From NCBI RefSeq assembly GCF_019343105.1, contig NZ_CP073764.1:2530001-2594000 (forward strand): 64,000 bases of DNA. The letters run 5' to 3'. This stretch comes from Methylovirgula sp. HY1 (GTDB taxonomy: Bacteria > Pseudomonadota > Alphaproteobacteria > Rhizobiales > Beijerinckiaceae). Shown in pieces: positions 1 to 9,560 of the stretch; position 1 is the stretch's first letter; every line of letters begins with the position of its first letter. A program made the position numbers and the translations under genes. A model generated the notes under the pieces. It saw only the letters and a list, made by a program, of their open reading frames with translations, was not told where the DNA came from and did no database searches.

Positions 1-607
1 GGAGGAAGGGCTGTTCCCGCATCAGCGCGCGCTCGACGAGTCCGGCCGCGCCGGGCTCGAAGAAGAACGCCGCCTCGCCTATGTCGGCGTCACGCGCGCC
101 AAGCGCCGCGTCAAAATCTATTTCGCCACCAACCGCCGCATTCGCGGCTTGTGGCAGACGACGATCCCCTCGCGCTTTCTCGATGAATTGCCGGAGCCGC
201 ATGTCGAGGTGATCGAAGCGGCGTCGGGCACCGCCTATGGCGGCTATGCGCAATCGCGCTTCGCCAATATGGACAGTTATCAATCGTCCTATCAGACGCC
301 GGGCTGGCAGCGCGCGCAGCGGCGCAATGCCCAAGAACAGCAGAATGAGCAGCGCGGCGCACGCGGCGCCGCCAAGGGCGCGAGCCATGGATTCGGCGAA
401 AGCGCGGCGCGGCGCGGGCCGTTGCTGATCGAAGGCGAGCTCGTCGCCGCATCTTCGGCCGCTTCATCCTTCGTCAAAGGCGCGCGGGTGTTTCACATCA
501 AATTCGGCAATGGCACGGTCGCCGCCGTCGACGGCAATAAGCTGACCGTGGACTTCGATAAGGCCGGACGGAAAATGGTTTTGGAGAGTTTTGTCCAGGC
601 GGCGTGA
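1..607 (+). CDS. uvrD: UvrD/PcrA-type DNA helicase, C-terminal part
   Basis: This is the last 201 codons of a superfamily 1A 3'-5' DNA helicase; the reading frame is open from the window edge (base 2), so the start is missing. Near the edge it reads LEEERRLAYVGVTRAK, which is helicase motif VI (ATP hydrolysis and DNA coupling). A low-complexity Gln/Arg/Ala linker follows, then a C-terminal segment with VFHIKFGNGTV and KLTVDFDKAGRK, which matches the small Tudor-like domain that ends UvrD and PcrA proteins and is known to contact RNA polymerase in that family. UvrD works in nucleotide-excision and mismatch repair. UvrD and PcrA cannot be told apart from this fragment. Confidence 0.9.
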   Translation, partial: EEGLFPHQRALDESGRAGLEEERRLAYVGVTRAKRRVKIYFATNRRIRGLWQTTIPSRFLDELPEPHVEVIEAASGTAYGGYAQSRFANMDSYQSSYQTPGWQRAQRRNAQEQQNEQRGARGAAKGASHGFGESAARRGPLLIEGELVAASSAASSFVKGARVFHIKFGNGTVAAVDGNKLTVDFDKAGRKMVLESFVQAA

Positions 608-1082
608 GGGGCTTATTGATTTAATAGCTCCCGCGCGTGTCTTCTCCGGACGAACCCGCATAAGGCGTCATTGCGAGGAGCGAAGCAATCCAGACTCGCT
701 TAAATAAGACTGGATTGCTTCGCTTCGCTCGCAATGACGGTGGCAAACGTAGGCTCTCGTGCCCGTGCCATCGCAATCCCCAAAGCGGCGCAGGAATCTC
801 CTGCCGATCCGCAATCATGGCCTCGGTCCAAAGGGCAAGGGCCTCGGCCGCATTGGCAAAGAGATCGTCCATCTCATCGGCTGCGGAAAAGCAGCCGGGC
901 GAACTCATAAAGGCCCTTTTCCCGCCCGGGCCGGCCAGAAAAATCGATCGGGCCGCGATCGGCTAAAAGACCGAAGCTCCGCATGACCCATTACATCGGC
1001 GGTGCGGGAGAGGAAGAAGGCAAGGCCGTCGGGGTCCGGTTTCTCGCTCCATTGATTTGCATCAAATGCCGTCGGCAATCTC
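608..1082. other. intergenic stretch with one palindromic repeat
   Basis: No convincing gene is seen. The stretch contains the palindromic repeat at 666-739. The remaining ORFs here are short, overlap on both strands and have no plausible ribosome binding site. Confidence 0.6.
666..739. repeat. palindromic intergenic repeat, CGTCATTGCGAG family
   Basis: The element begins CGTCATTGCGAGGAGCGAAG and ends with the inverted copy CTCGCAATGACG. The arms continue inward as AGCAATCCAG and CTGGATTGCT around a short AT-rich loop, giving a long imperfect hairpin. A diverged copy lies at 23909-23971 inside another repeat. Similar sequences are, from memory, common between genes in rhizobial genomes. Confidence 0.8.
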
Positions 1083-1397
1083 TTGCCCATAATTTTGTAT
1101 CTGATCATTTCAGCGGCAGCGGCCCAAGCGATGCGAACGATCAATGCGAATAAGGCAGGACTCACCCTGGGCGCGCTTCTCGGCGGCTGGCATTTCCTCT
1201 GGGCGCTGCTCGTCGCTTTTCATTGGGCCCAGCCGCTCGTCGATTTCCTGTTCTGGATTCACTTCATCAAGCCGGTCTATGTCATTGAAGCTTTCACCGC
1301 CGGCCGCGCCATCATCCTCGTCGTGATCACTTCCGCGATCGGCTATGTCGTCGGCCTTTGCTTCGGTCTCTTGTGGAACCGCTTTCACCAACACTGA
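1083..1397 (+). CDS. small integral membrane protein, function unknown
   Basis: A 104-residue reading frame with about three hydrophobic segments: an N-terminal one (PIILYLIISAAAAQA), a central one (LTLGALLGGWHFLWALLVAF) and a C-terminal one (AIILVVITSAIGYVVGLCFG). It ends with a short polar tail. The start shown is a TTG; an ATG at 1131 would give an 88-residue protein that loses the first segment. It reads toward prmA with a 63-base gap. I do not recognise a family. The regular spacing of hydrophobic segments makes it more likely to be a real gene than its overlapping antisense ORF. Confidence 0.6.
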   Translation: MPIILYLIISAAAAQAMRTINANKAGLTLGALLGGWHFLWALLVAFHWAQPLVDFLFWIHFIKPVYVIEAFTAGRAIILVVITSAIGYVVGLCFGLLWNRFHQH

Positions 1398-1460
1398 CCG
1401 AGACGCCAGCTGCACCCCTTCCATATTGCTCATGCAAAGCAAGCATGATAGCGCCCTCTT

Positions 1461-2396
1461 ATGCTCGAAGGCCTCCCCCCCAATAATGCCGCGCATGTGA
1501 TGCGTCTCACCTGCGACGAGGCCACCGCCCGCCGCGTCGCCGACATCATCGTCGAGACCTTCGATCCGGCCGAAACCGCGGCCGCCGCTTTCGAGGACGA
1601 GGGGGCAAACCCGCGCCAGGATTGGCGGCCCGGCCAATGGACGGTGGAGGCCTATTTCGGTCAGGCGCCGGATGAGGCGCAAATCCGCGATCTCGTCGCC
1701 TGCGCCGCCGGCCCTGCCGCCGCGGCCGCCCTCAGCTTTGCCAGGATCGAGACCCGCGATTGGGTTGCCTCGTCGCTTGCCGGCCTGCGCAGCGTCCGCG
1801 CCGGCCGGTTCCTCCTGCATGGCGGGCATGATCGTGCCGCGGCGCGCGCCAATGACATTGGGATCGAGATCGAGGCGGCGCTCGCCTTCGGCACCGGCCA
1901 TCATGGCTCGACGCGCGGCTGCCTGCTCGCGCTCGACCGTCTCGCCAAGCGCAAGCGGCCAATGGCCATTCTCGATGTCGGCACCGGCAGCGGCGTGCTC
2001 GCCATAGCGGCCGCGAAACGCTTCCGTCGGCCGGTGCAAGCCGGCGATATCGATCCCATCGCTGTCGCGGCGGCCAGCGCCAATGCGCGGCAAAACGGCG
2101 TGGCGCGCCTCGTGCGGCCGGTTGTGGCAAAGGGCCTGGGCCATCCGGCTTTGCAGGCCGGCGCGCCTTATGATCTCGTCTTCGCCAATATTCTGGCGCG
2201 GCCGCTGCGCAAGCTGGCGCCGGCCATCGCGGCTCTCCTCGCGGAAGATGGCGAAATCATCCTGTCCGGCCTTCTCGGCTGCGATGTCGCCGGCGTCGTC
2301 AGTGCCTATCGCGCCCAGGGGCTGGCGCTCACCTGGCGCCTCGATATCGAGGGCTGGGCGACGCTCATGATGCGCCGTGGTGCCGCGCGCGGCTGA
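1461..2396 (+). CDS. prmA: ribosomal protein L11 methyltransferase
   Basis: PrmA trimethylates ribosomal protein L11 with S-adenosylmethionine in the cytoplasm. The 311-residue product has the family layout: an N-terminal substrate-recognition half, then FGTGHHGST at about residues 143-151, the SAM-binding motif LDVGTGSGVLAIAAAK at about 171-186 and the post-motif VFANILARPL near 235. The length is close to the family norm of about 290-300. An in-frame ATG at 1500 would shorten the N-terminus by 13 residues and cannot be excluded. The gene stands alone; the next gene starts 121 bases downstream. Confidence 0.93.
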   Translation: MLEGLPPNNAAHVMRLTCDEATARRVADIIVETFDPAETAAAAFEDEGANPRQDWRPGQWTVEAYFGQAPDEAQIRDLVACAAGPAAAAALSFARIETRDWVASSLAGLRSVRAGRFLLHGGHDRAAARANDIGIEIEAALAFGTGHHGSTRGCLLALDRLAKRKRPMAILDVGTGSGVLAIAAAKRFRRPVQAGDIDPIAVAAASANARQNGVARLVRPVVAKGLGHPALQAGAPYDLVFANILARPLRKLAPAIAALLAEDGEIILSGLLGCDVAGVVSAYRAQGLALTWRLDIEGWATLMMRRGAARG

Positions 2397-2517
2397 CGTC
2401 TGGCGGGCCAACTTCACGCTTCCGTCGCGCGGACCACATGCTCTAAAGATGAAGCTCACATGTACAAAGCGCGAATGATCGCATGACGGAAACGGTCGTC
2501 GCCGGAGGAGCGCCAAG

Positions 2518-3756
2518 ATGAGTGAAGACAAAGGCGTCGTCATTATCGGGGCGGGGCATGGTGGCGTTCAGCTCGCCGCCTCCCTGCGTGAGGAAGGCTA
2601 TCAGGACAAGATCGTCCTTCTCGGCGATGAGAAGGATCCGCCCTATCAGCGGCCGCCTTTGTCCAAGGCCTATATGAAACATGAGACGCCGGAGGACGGC
2701 GTGATCCTGCGCGGCCCGGATTTCTATCCGCAGCAGAAGATCGACCTCATGCTCGGCGAAAGGGTGGTCGAGATCGATCGCGCCGCACGCAGGCTGACAT
2801 GCGCCTCCGGTACGAGGCTCGAATATTCCAAGCTCGTGTTCGCGACTGGCGGCGTCATGCGGCAATTGAGGATCGACGGCGCGGATTTGACCAATGTCTT
2901 CTCATTGCGCACTCTGGCGGAAGCGCGGACGATGCGCGATTGCTTCGACCATTCGAAGAATGTCGTCATCATCGGCGCCGGCTTCATCGGCCTCGAATTC
3001 GCTGCAACCGCCGCCGCCAAGGGCTGCGCGGTCAATGTGATCGAACTCGCGACCCGGCCGATGGCGCGCGCCGTGACGGAACAAACCTCCGCCTTCTTTG
3101 CCGCCGAGCACAAGAAGCTCGGCGTCGTCATCAATTTCGCAACGAGCGTCACCGCGATCAAGGGCGAAGCCGGTAGAGTGAAAGAGGTCGTCTTGACCGA
3201 CGGCCGCGTGCTGCCGGCCGATCTCGTCTTGATCGGCATCGGCCTGGTGCCGAGCGATGAACTCGCCAAGGCTGCCGGCCTCGAATGCCCGAACGGCATC
3301 AAGGTCGACGACAAGCAGGTCACGAGCGACGAAAACATCTTCGCGATCGGCGACGCGGCCTATCATTTCAACCCCTTCGCCAAACGCTGGATGCGCCTCG
3401 AATCGGTGCAGAATGCGACGGATCAGGCGCGGGTGCTGGCCAAACATCTCACCGGCAAGCCGGCGCATTACGAATCCGTGCCGTGGTTCTGGAGCGACCA
3501 GGCCGACTTGAAATTGCAGATGGTCGGTTTTCTCGATGATTGCGATAGGATCATCATGCGCGGCTCGCTCGAAGAGCGCGCCTATTCGCTCTTTGGCTTC
3601 AAGGAGGGCAAGCTCGCCGGCGTCGAATCGGTGAATAAGGCGGGCGATCACATGCTGGCGCGCCGCCTCATCGGCGAGAATATTTCGATCAGCCCGGAAA
3701 TGGTCGCCGACCCCAATTCCGATTTGAAATCGCTGCTCAGAGGCGTGCGAAGGTAG
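2518..3756 (+). CDS. FAD-dependent ferredoxin/rubredoxin reductase-like oxidoreductase
   Basis: This 412-residue flavoprotein belongs to the putidaredoxin/rhodocoxin reductase-like group, which passes electrons from NAD(P)H through FAD to a small iron-sulfur partner. It has the FAD dinucleotide motif GAGHGG at residues 11-16, PPYQRPPLSKAY shortly after, a second Rossmann motif GAGFIGLEFA at about 153-162 for NAD(P)H, and NIFAIGDAA near 277 contacting FAD. The ATG is preceded by GGAGGAG at a good spacing. No ferredoxin, rubredoxin or oxygenase gene is adjacent, so its redox partner is not known from this context. Confidence 0.9.
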   Translation: MSEDKGVVIIGAGHGGVQLAASLREEGYQDKIVLLGDEKDPPYQRPPLSKAYMKHETPEDGVILRGPDFYPQQKIDLMLGERVVEIDRAARRLTCASGTRLEYSKLVFATGGVMRQLRIDGADLTNVFSLRTLAEARTMRDCFDHSKNVVIIGAGFIGLEFAATAAAKGCAVNVIELATRPMARAVTEQTSAFFAAEHKKLGVVINFATSVTAIKGEAGRVKEVVLTDGRVLPADLVLIGIGLVPSDELAKAAGLECPNGIKVDDKQVTSDENIFAIGDAAYHFNPFAKRWMRLESVQNATDQARVLAKHLTGKPAHYESVPWFWSDQADLKLQMVGFLDDCDRIIMRGSLEERAYSLFGFKEGKLAGVESVNKAGDHMLARRLIGENISISPEMVADPNSDLKSLLRGVRR

Positions 3757-3768
3757 AACTTTCCGCCT

Positions 3769-3852
3769 CGTCATGGCCGGGCTTGACCCGGCCATCCATG
3801 CACTTCCGTCAGCCTTTGCGACTGGATGCGCGGATCAAGTCCGCGCATGACG
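3769..3852. repeat. cruciform-type intergenic repeat, CGTCATGGCCGGG family
   Basis: The outer arms CGTCATG and CATGACG bracket two inner hairpins, GGCCGGG/CCCGGCC and GCGCGGA/TCCGCGC, so the element could fold as a four-way structure. It lies between the convergent ends of the flavoprotein gene and hisS, where it could also act as a transcription barrier. A second copy with another repeat nested inside lies at 23881-24040. Confidence 0.8.
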
Positions 3853-3859
3853 CCCCGTT

Positions 3860-5434
3860 TTATGAATGGCGCCCCAAAACCTCTTTCACCGCCTTGACAA
3901 GATCGGCTTCCGGCACGGTGAATTGCGCCTTGGCGCGCAATTCGAGATAATCGGCACGGTCCTTGGTCATCGCGGCGAGCTCGGCGCCGAGCATGAGATC
4001 GCGGATCGCGATTTCGCCTTTCTCGCGCTCGTTCGAGCCTTGAATGATGGCGCAGATCGAGCCGCGCTTGTCGGCATATTTGAGCTGCGCGTTCATGCCG
4101 GCCGAACCGAGATAGAGTTCTGCGGCAATGCCTTCATTGCGCAGCGCCGAGACGAATTTTTGATAGCGGCCGATCTCCTCTTTATCGAGGACGAGCACGA
4201 CGACGGGGCCGCGCTGCTCGGCACCTGAAACGATCGGCGAGTTGATTGCTTTGAGCGCCGCATAGAGCCGCGAGACGCCGATCGAAAAACCTGTCGCAGG
4301 AACCGGCTCGCCGCGAAAACGCGCGACAAGCCCGTCAAAGCGGCCGCCGCCGCCGATCGAGCCGAAGCGAATGGGCTTGCCGTCCTCGCCATCGATTTCG
4401 AAGGTCAGCTCGGCTTCAAAGACGGGGCCGGTGTAATATTCGAGGCCGCGGACGACGGAGGGATCGATGCGGATGCGACGAGTTCCGTACCCAGCAGCTG
4501 CACATATGTCTGCGATGGCCTGCAGTTCAGCCAATCCATCGCTAACCAATTTATTGTAACCAAAATGAGCGCCGAAAATTTTCAACGTTTCATTGTTCGA
4601 AAATGCATTCTGAGGCGCATCTGCCAGGATAGCAGCATCGGCTCTCATCGCCTCTGATAAGCTTGAGACATCGACAAGTTGTGCGTTGGAGTGCAGCAGC
4701 GTCATTATTTCACGCTGCTGATCTGCTTTGAGATTCGCGCCCTTAGTGAAATCGCCCGACTCGTCTTTGCGGCCTTCCCCCAGAAGTAAACGCACCTCGT
4801 CACCAAATTTATCGAACTTATCCATCGCCCGCAGCACTATGAGTCTGCGTCCGGCATTCTCGTCACCGCCAAGGCCGATTGCCTCGAGTACTCCATCGAG
4901 CACTTTGCGATTATTCACCTTGATCACATAATCGCCGCGCTTGATGCCGAGCGCTTCGAGCGTATCCGCCGCCATCATGCAGAGCTCCGCATCAGCGGCA
5001 GGTGACGCCGAGCCGACCGTATCAGCATCGAATTGCATGAATTGGCGAAAACGTCCCGGCCCCGGCTTTTCGTTGCGGAAGACGTAGCCGGCGCGATAGC
5101 TGCGATAAGGCTTCGGCAGGCGATCGAAATTCTCCGCCACATAGCGCGCGAGCGGCGCCGTCAGATCATAGCGCAGCGACAGCCATTGCTCGTCATCGTC
5201 CTGAAACGAAAAGACGCCTTCATTGGGCCGATCCTGATCCGGCAGAAATTTGCCGAGCGCCTCGGTATATTCGATGAACGGCGTCTCGACCGCCTCGAAG
5301 CCATAGAGCTGGTAGACCTTCTTGATCGCGGCGAGCATTTTCTCCGTCGCGGCAAGATCGGCGGGTCCGCGATCGATCAGGCCGCGCGGCAGTCTCGCGG
5401 CGGTCCGCGCCGCCGGTTTTTTTGCGTCGTTCAT
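3860..5434 (-). CDS. hisS: histidyl-tRNA synthetase
   Basis: HisRS charges tRNA-His with histidine in the cytoplasm. The 524-residue class II synthetase shows the motif 2 region [20 protein letters not shown], the histidine-specific motif [12 protein letters not shown] and [10 protein letters not shown] of motif 3, and a C-terminal anticodon-binding domain. It is longer than the roughly 425-residue E. coli type, as in many Alphaproteobacteria. The DNA from about 4490 to 4870, coding for roughly residues 188-315 between motif 2 and the histidine motif, is visibly more AT-rich than both flanks, although the frame stays open. It is divergent from the DUF2076 gene. Confidence 0.95.
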   Translation of the reverse strand: MNDAKKPAARTAARLPRGLIDRGPADLAATEKMLAAIKKVYQLYGFEAVETPFIEYTEALGKFLPDQDRPNEGVFSFQDDDEQWLSLRYDLTAPLARYVAENFDRLPKPYRSYRAGYVFRNEKPGPGRFRQFMQFDADTVGSASPAADAELCMMAADTLEALGIKRGDYVIKVNNRKVLDGVLEAIGLGGDENAGRRLIVLRAMDKFDKFGDEVRLLLGEGRKDESGDFTKGANLKADQQREIMTLLHSNAQLVDVSSLSEAMRADAAILADAPQNAFSNNETLKIFGAHFGYNKLVSDGLAELQAIADICAAAGYGTRRIRIDPSVVRGLEYYTGPVFEAELTFEIDGEDGKPIRFGSIGGGGRFDGLVARFRGEPVPATGFSIGVSRLYAALKAINSPIVSGAEQRGPVVVLVLDKEEIGRYQKFVSALRNEGIAAELYLGSAGMNAQLKYADKRGSICAIIQGSNEREKGEIAIRDLMLGAELAAMTKDRADYLELRAKAQFTVPEADLVKAVKEVLGRHS

Positions 5435-5648
5435 ATTAAATGTCGTTCATGTTGAAGGCCTTGCCGTAGCCGCCGACGGGCCACGACAATCATGGAATTG
5501 TGGGTCTCCCCAGCTTCTAGGGGTGCCGCCGGAGCGGAGCAAGGGAAATGCCTGCTTTGGGCGCGCAGCTTGCCTCCCCTTGGAGGCGACATATTTGCCT
5601 CCCATATTAGCGCGGCGGACGAAGATCCGCTTAAACCCACGGGAGAGT

Positions 5649-6437
5649 ATGATGTCACCCGACGAACGCCAGTTGCTCACCGGTCTCTTCGACCGTATCC
5701 GCGGCGCGGCGGCGACGCCCCGCGATCCGGAAGCCGAGGCGTTGATCTCAGATGCCGTCAAGGCCATGCCCTTCGCGCCTTATTTGCTGGCGCAGGCCGT
5801 CATCGTGCAGGACCATGCCCTACAGGCGGCCAATACCAAGCTCCAGGAGCTCGAAGCCAGGATTCGCGACATGGAGCAGCAACAACAGCCGAGCCAAGCT
5901 GCCGGTACGGGTGGCTTTTTGGGCGGGCTCGGCTCGATTTTCGGCAGCGGTAGCCCAAGATCGGCTCCGCCGCCGCAGCAGCCTAGCCCCTGGGGGCAGC
6001 AGCCACAGCAGCCATCCTATCAGCAGCCCTATGAGCCCCCGCCGCCGCCCTCCGGCGGTCCGTGGGGTAGCGCCCCCGGCATGGGTGCCCCATTGGGAGG
6101 CGGAATGATGGGCGGCGGTGGCGGCGGCTTTCTGAAGGGCGCCTTGGGCGCCGCGGCGGGCGTCGCCGGTGGCGTGCTTCTCGCCGATTCGATCCGCGGC
6201 CTGTTCGGCGCGCATAACAATCCGCTCGGGATCGGCAGCGGTTTCGGCGGCTTGGGTGGCGGCTTGGGTGGTGGCCTGGGATCCGGAATGGGCGGCAGCG
6301 AAACCGTGGTCAATAATTATTATGAGGATTCATCGGACAACGCGGCTGATGTCAACGATGCGGATGATTCCGACTCGATGCAGGATGCGTCCTATGACGA
6401 TGATTCCAGCAATGACGATGGAAGCTACGACGTCTGA
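5649..6437 (+). CDS. DUF2076 family protein
   Basis: The 262-residue product starts MMSPDERQLLTGLFDRIR and carries the DUF2076 N-terminal region, with a probable coiled coil (KLQELEARIRDMEQQQ) at about residues 60-80. After this comes a Pro/Gln-rich linker, a Gly-rich stretch containing a weakly hydrophobic segment (GALGAAAGVAGGVLLADSI), and a very acidic Asp/Ser tail ending NDDGSYDV. Two adjacent ATG codons (5649 and 5652) both fit; GGGAGA lies just upstream. The family function is unknown. The modular layout suggests an oligomeric protein, perhaps envelope-associated; that is inference. Confidence 0.8.
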   Translation: MMSPDERQLLTGLFDRIRGAAATPRDPEAEALISDAVKAMPFAPYLLAQAVIVQDHALQAANTKLQELEARIRDMEQQQQPSQAAGTGGFLGGLGSIFGSGSPRSAPPPQQPSPWGQQPQQPSYQQPYEPPPPPSGGPWGSAPGMGAPLGGGMMGGGGGGFLKGALGAAAGVAGGVLLADSIRGLFGAHNNPLGIGSGFGGLGGGLGGGLGSGMGGSETVVNNYYEDSSDNAADVNDADDSDSMQDASYDDDSSNDDGSYDV

Positions 6438-7003
6438 CATCGACGTCTGAGGCTGCATCATCCTCTACGCCGGCGGTACACGATACGGCCGGCGTCGACG
6501 TCTGTTTGCCGTGGCGAAGCTTGCGCTCAACGCATGCCGCCGCGGCGCCGTCTTTCTAAATCGTGAGCTGAACTGGAACCATCCACGCCCAAGCTCGTTA
6601 TGCGCCTACCTTAATGGTCGCGCGAGGACGTTTGGAGCGTTGCTCTCGCTTCACGCACGATATCGGCTGCATCGCACGAGAAAAGGACATACACTCCATG
6701 CGGTCTGCTCGAGATCAATAAGCTGGGGCATGCTTTGGAAAGGTCTGCCGACTTTTCCGGAAGCAGGCTCTGGAGTTGTATGAAGCGATGGCTACGACAA
6801 GGTCGCAACCGCGAAAGCCGCTCAGCCGCTCCCTTCATAGACTGTTCCGTTCAAGCCAACATTATCGACGGCGGCGCGAAAGAGGCCGCGATCGAGGAAT
6901 GAAATCATTCAATAGGCTGCGGCCAAAGAGCCTCGGTCGCCAAAAAGGAGGATTCGTCTTTCCCACTCAACCGCGCCTGTCGTTGCCAAAGAGTACGGAA
7001 GCT
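6438..7003. other. intergenic stretch before the trehalose operon
   Basis: No supported gene. The otsB frame is open back to a TTG at 6776, but the extra 76 residues are Arg-rich, unlike any OtsB N-terminus, and partly follow a repeat at 6706-6775. Any promoter of the trehalose operon should lie here; I could not single one out. Confidence 0.5.
6706..6775. repeat. two-hairpin repeat, second module only
   Basis: The segment contains ATCAATAAGCTGGGGCATGC and then an imperfect hairpin with TCCGGAAGCAGGCTC. It is a diverged copy of the second hairpin of the repeat seen in full at 12915-13029 and 61178-61288. Confidence 0.6.
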
Positions 7004-7747
7004 ATGGTTGCTGCATCTTTCAAACACCGCAAGCCAAGCCCTGTTTCTCCGCTCGCCCCAGCCCATAATTTAGCATTGTTTCTCGATCTTGATGGGACTC
7101 TGCTCGACATCGCGCCGACGCCGGATGCGGTCGTCGTGCCGGATGATCTCGTTGCAGATCTTGCTTCGGCATCGAAGGCGCTCAAGGGCGCGCTCGCGAT
7201 CGTCAGCGGCCGCGGAATCGAAAGTGTCGATGCGCTGCTGAAACCGCTCAGCCTGCCCGTCGGCTGCGAGCACGGTGCGATCATCCGTTTGCCGAGCGGC
7301 CTGTGTGACGAGGTCGAAATCAAGGTTCCCGAAGAATGGAAGCGCGCCGTGCAGGATCTTGCAGCGGCCTGTCCCGGCGTGTTCGCCGAAATCAAGCGGC
7401 ATAATATCGTCGCGCATTATCGCAAAGCGCCGGCCTATGAGGCCGCGGTGCGCCGCGCGCTTAGCGACTTGGTGGCAGAGGATCCGCAAAATTTCGAATT
7501 GCTCGAAGCCAAAATGGCTTTCGAGATTAGACCGCGGCAGGTGACCAAGGCGCGCGCGGTCCACGCGTTGATGAATGTTGCGCCTTTCCGCGGCCGTCGC
7601 CCGGTTTTCGTCGGTGACGATACGACCGATGTGGATGGGTTCCAGGCCGCCGTCGCGCTCGGGGGAGTCGGCCTCGATGTCGCGCCGGCTTTCGCCGGCC
7701 GTCCGGCCGAAGTGCGGGCTTGGCTGAAGCGTTTCGCTGAACTGTAA
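7004..7747 (+). CDS. otsB: trehalose-6-phosphate phosphatase
   Basis: OtsB removes the phosphate from trehalose 6-phosphate, the last step of trehalose synthesis. The 247-residue haloacid-dehalogenase-fold enzyme has the nucleophile motif FLDLDGTLLD at about residues 26-35, IVSGRG, and VFVGDDTTDVDGF carrying the Mg-binding acidic pair. I chose the ATG at 7004 because it gives the usual family length; the longer TTG start at 6776 adds an unrelated Arg-rich leader. It is the first gene of the otsB-GH15-otsA set, with 22 bases to the next gene. Confidence 0.9.
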   Translation: MVAASFKHRKPSPVSPLAPAHNLALFLDLDGTLLDIAPTPDAVVVPDDLVADLASASKALKGALAIVSGRGIESVDALLKPLSLPVGCEHGAIIRLPSGLCDEVEIKVPEEWKRAVQDLAAACPGVFAEIKRHNIVAHYRKAPAYEAAVRRALSDLVAEDPQNFELLEAKMAFEIRPRQVTKARAVHALMNVAPFRGRRPVFVGDDTTDVDGFQAAVALGGVGLDVAPAFAGRPAEVRAWLKRFAEL

Positions 7748-7769
7748 CGCGGAGGTTCCGAAAAATTCC

Positions 7770-9560
7770 ATGAGCACACTCGATCTCGCTGCCATCGGAA
7801 ATTGTGCCATCGCGAGCCTCATCGATCGCAATGCGCGTCACGTTTGGTTCTGCTTCCCGCGTCTCGATGCCGATCCGGTGTTTTCCGCATTGCTGGGCGG
7901 GGATGCGCCCACACATGGCTTTATGGATGTCGTCGTCCGCGATGCGGTTGAGACGAGCCAGTGCTATCTTGCCAACACGGCCGTCTTGGAGACGGTGATC
8001 ACCGATCGGCATGGCGGCAAGGTTCGCATCGTCGATTTCGCGCCGCGCTTCGAGCGCTTCGGCCGCCGCTTTCGGCCGCCGATGCTCGTACGCCGCATCG
8101 AGCCGCTGGCCAAGCGGACGCGTCTGGCCGTGCGTATCCGCCCACTCTTCGATCACGGCGCCGACCAGCCATCGATCAGCGTCGGCAGCAATCATGTGCG
8201 CTTCACCGGCGCCAATGCGACGCTGCGCGTGACCAGCGACATGGCGATTGCCTATATACTCGAGGAGGCCGAGTTCTCGCTCGATCGCCCTATTACTCTG
8301 TTCATCGGTGCTGATGAATCGATTCAAGAGACGCCGGATTCGCTCGCGCAGAGCTTTTTGGCCAATACGATCAATGATTGGCGCGCCTGGGTTCGCGGAC
8401 TTTCGATTCCTTTCGAATGGCAGGAAGAGGTCATTCGTTCGGCGATTACACTCAAGCTCTGCAGCTGCGAAGATACGGGCGCGATTGTTGCGGCGCTGAC
8501 GACCTCGATTCCCGAGGCGCCGGACTCGGCGCGCAATTGGGATTATCGCTTTTGTTGGCTGCGCGATGCCTTCTTCACCGTCGGTGCGCTCAATCGGCTC
8601 GGCGCGACGCAGACCATGGAACGTTTCATCCGCTTCGTCATCGACGCGGTTTTGCGCGACGACGATATTTCGATTGCGCCGCTCTATCCGGTTTCGCCGG
8701 CGACGAGTTCGATCGAGCGCATCGCGCCGGCGCTGATGGGCTATAAAGGCATGGGGCCGGTGCGCATCGGCAACGCCGCCGCGTCACAAATTCAAAACGA
8801 TGTCTATGGTTCGATCATTCTGACCGCGGCGCAAATGTTCTGGGACGAGCGTCTCACGCCGGCGGATAATCTTGGCCTCTATCATCAATTGCGGAATATG
8901 GGCCGGCTCGCGGCGCGCTATGCGATGACGCCCGACGCCGGGCCGTGGGAATATCGCGGACGGCTCGTCGTCAATACTTACTCGGCGGCCATGTGCTGGG
9001 CAGCGCTGCATCGCTTGGCGCTGATCGCCGAGCGGGTGGGGGAAAGCGCCGAAGCGGCCGAATGGGAGGCCGCTTCGCGCAAATTGCGCAGCGAAATATT
9101 GGCCCGGGCGACGACGCCGGAGGGTTGGCTGTCGGGCGTGCTCGACAAATCCGTCGCCGATGCCACTTCGCTGCTGCTGCCGGAGATCGGACTTTTGCCG
9201 GCGAACGATCCGCGCGTCGCCAAGACGCTCGAAGTGACGGCGCAACGTCTCCTGCGCGATGGTTTCGTCATGCGCTATGACGAAGCGGACGATTTCGGCC
9301 ATCCCGAGACGGCCTTCCTTGTTTGCACCTTTTGGTATGTCGATGCCTTGGCGCTCGCCGGCAGGCGCGACGAGGCGCGCGAAATCTTCAAAAATGTGCT
9401 TGCCGTGCGCAATTCCGCTGGCCTCCTATCGGAAGATATCGCACCGGCAACGCGCATGATGTGGGGGAATTTCCCACAAGCCTATTCGCATGTCGGCCTC
9501 ATTCATTCGGCTGCGCGGCTGTCACGCGGATGGGAGGAGTCGTTATGGCGCGCATCGTGA
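7770..9560 (+). CDS. glycoside hydrolase family 15 protein (glucoamylase/trehalase-like)
   Basis: The 596-residue protein matches GH15: an N-terminal beta-sandwich (MSTLDLAAIGNCAIASLIDR) followed by an (alpha/alpha)6 barrel with NWDYRFCWLRDA near residues 256-267 and DEADDFGHPETAFLVCTFWY near the end. GH15 enzymes are inverting alpha-glucosidases, and the mycobacterial members are trehalases. Its place between otsB and otsA, with the otsA start inside its last codons, argues for a role in trehalose turnover. The substrate (trehalose, maltose or another alpha-glucoside) is not proven. No signal peptide is visible, so it should be cytoplasmic. Confidence 0.88.
   Translation: MSTLDLAAIGNCAIASLIDRNARHVWFCFPRLDADPVFSALLGGDAPTHGFMDVVVRDAVETSQCYLANTAVLETVITDRHGGKVRIVDFAPRFERFGRRFRPPMLVRRIEPLAKRTRLAVRIRPLFDHGADQPSISVGSNHVRFTGANATLRVTSDMAIAYILEEAEFSLDRPITLFIGADESIQETPDSLAQSFLANTINDWRAWVRGLSIPFEWQEEVIRSAITLKLCSCEDTGAIVAALTTSIPEAPDSARNWDYRFCWLRDAFFTVGALNRLGATQTMERFIRFVIDAVLRDDDISIAPLYPVSPATSSIERIAPALMGYKGMGPVRIGNAAASQIQNDVYGSIILTAAQMFWDERLTPADNLGLYHQLRNMGRLAARYAMTPDAGPWEYRGRLVVNTYSAAMCWAALHRLALIAERVGESAEAAEWEAASRKLRSEILARATTPEGWLSGVLDKSVADATSLLLPEIGLLPANDPRVAKTLEVTAQRLLRDGFVMRYDEADDFGHPETAFLVCTFWYVDALALAGRRDEAREIFKNVLAVRNSAGLLSEDIAPATRMMWGNFPQAYSHVGLIHSAARLSRGWEESLWRAS

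Noticed and set aside
1110-2543. 477-codon open frame on the minus strand opposite prmA
   Set aside because: It is an antisense shadow of GC-rich prmA; the product is Arg/Gly/Ala-rich without motifs, while prmA has clear family motifs.
6776-7003. Extended N-terminus of otsB
   Set aside because: The 76 extra residues are Arg-rich, begin at a TTG next to a repeat, and are unlike OtsB proteins.
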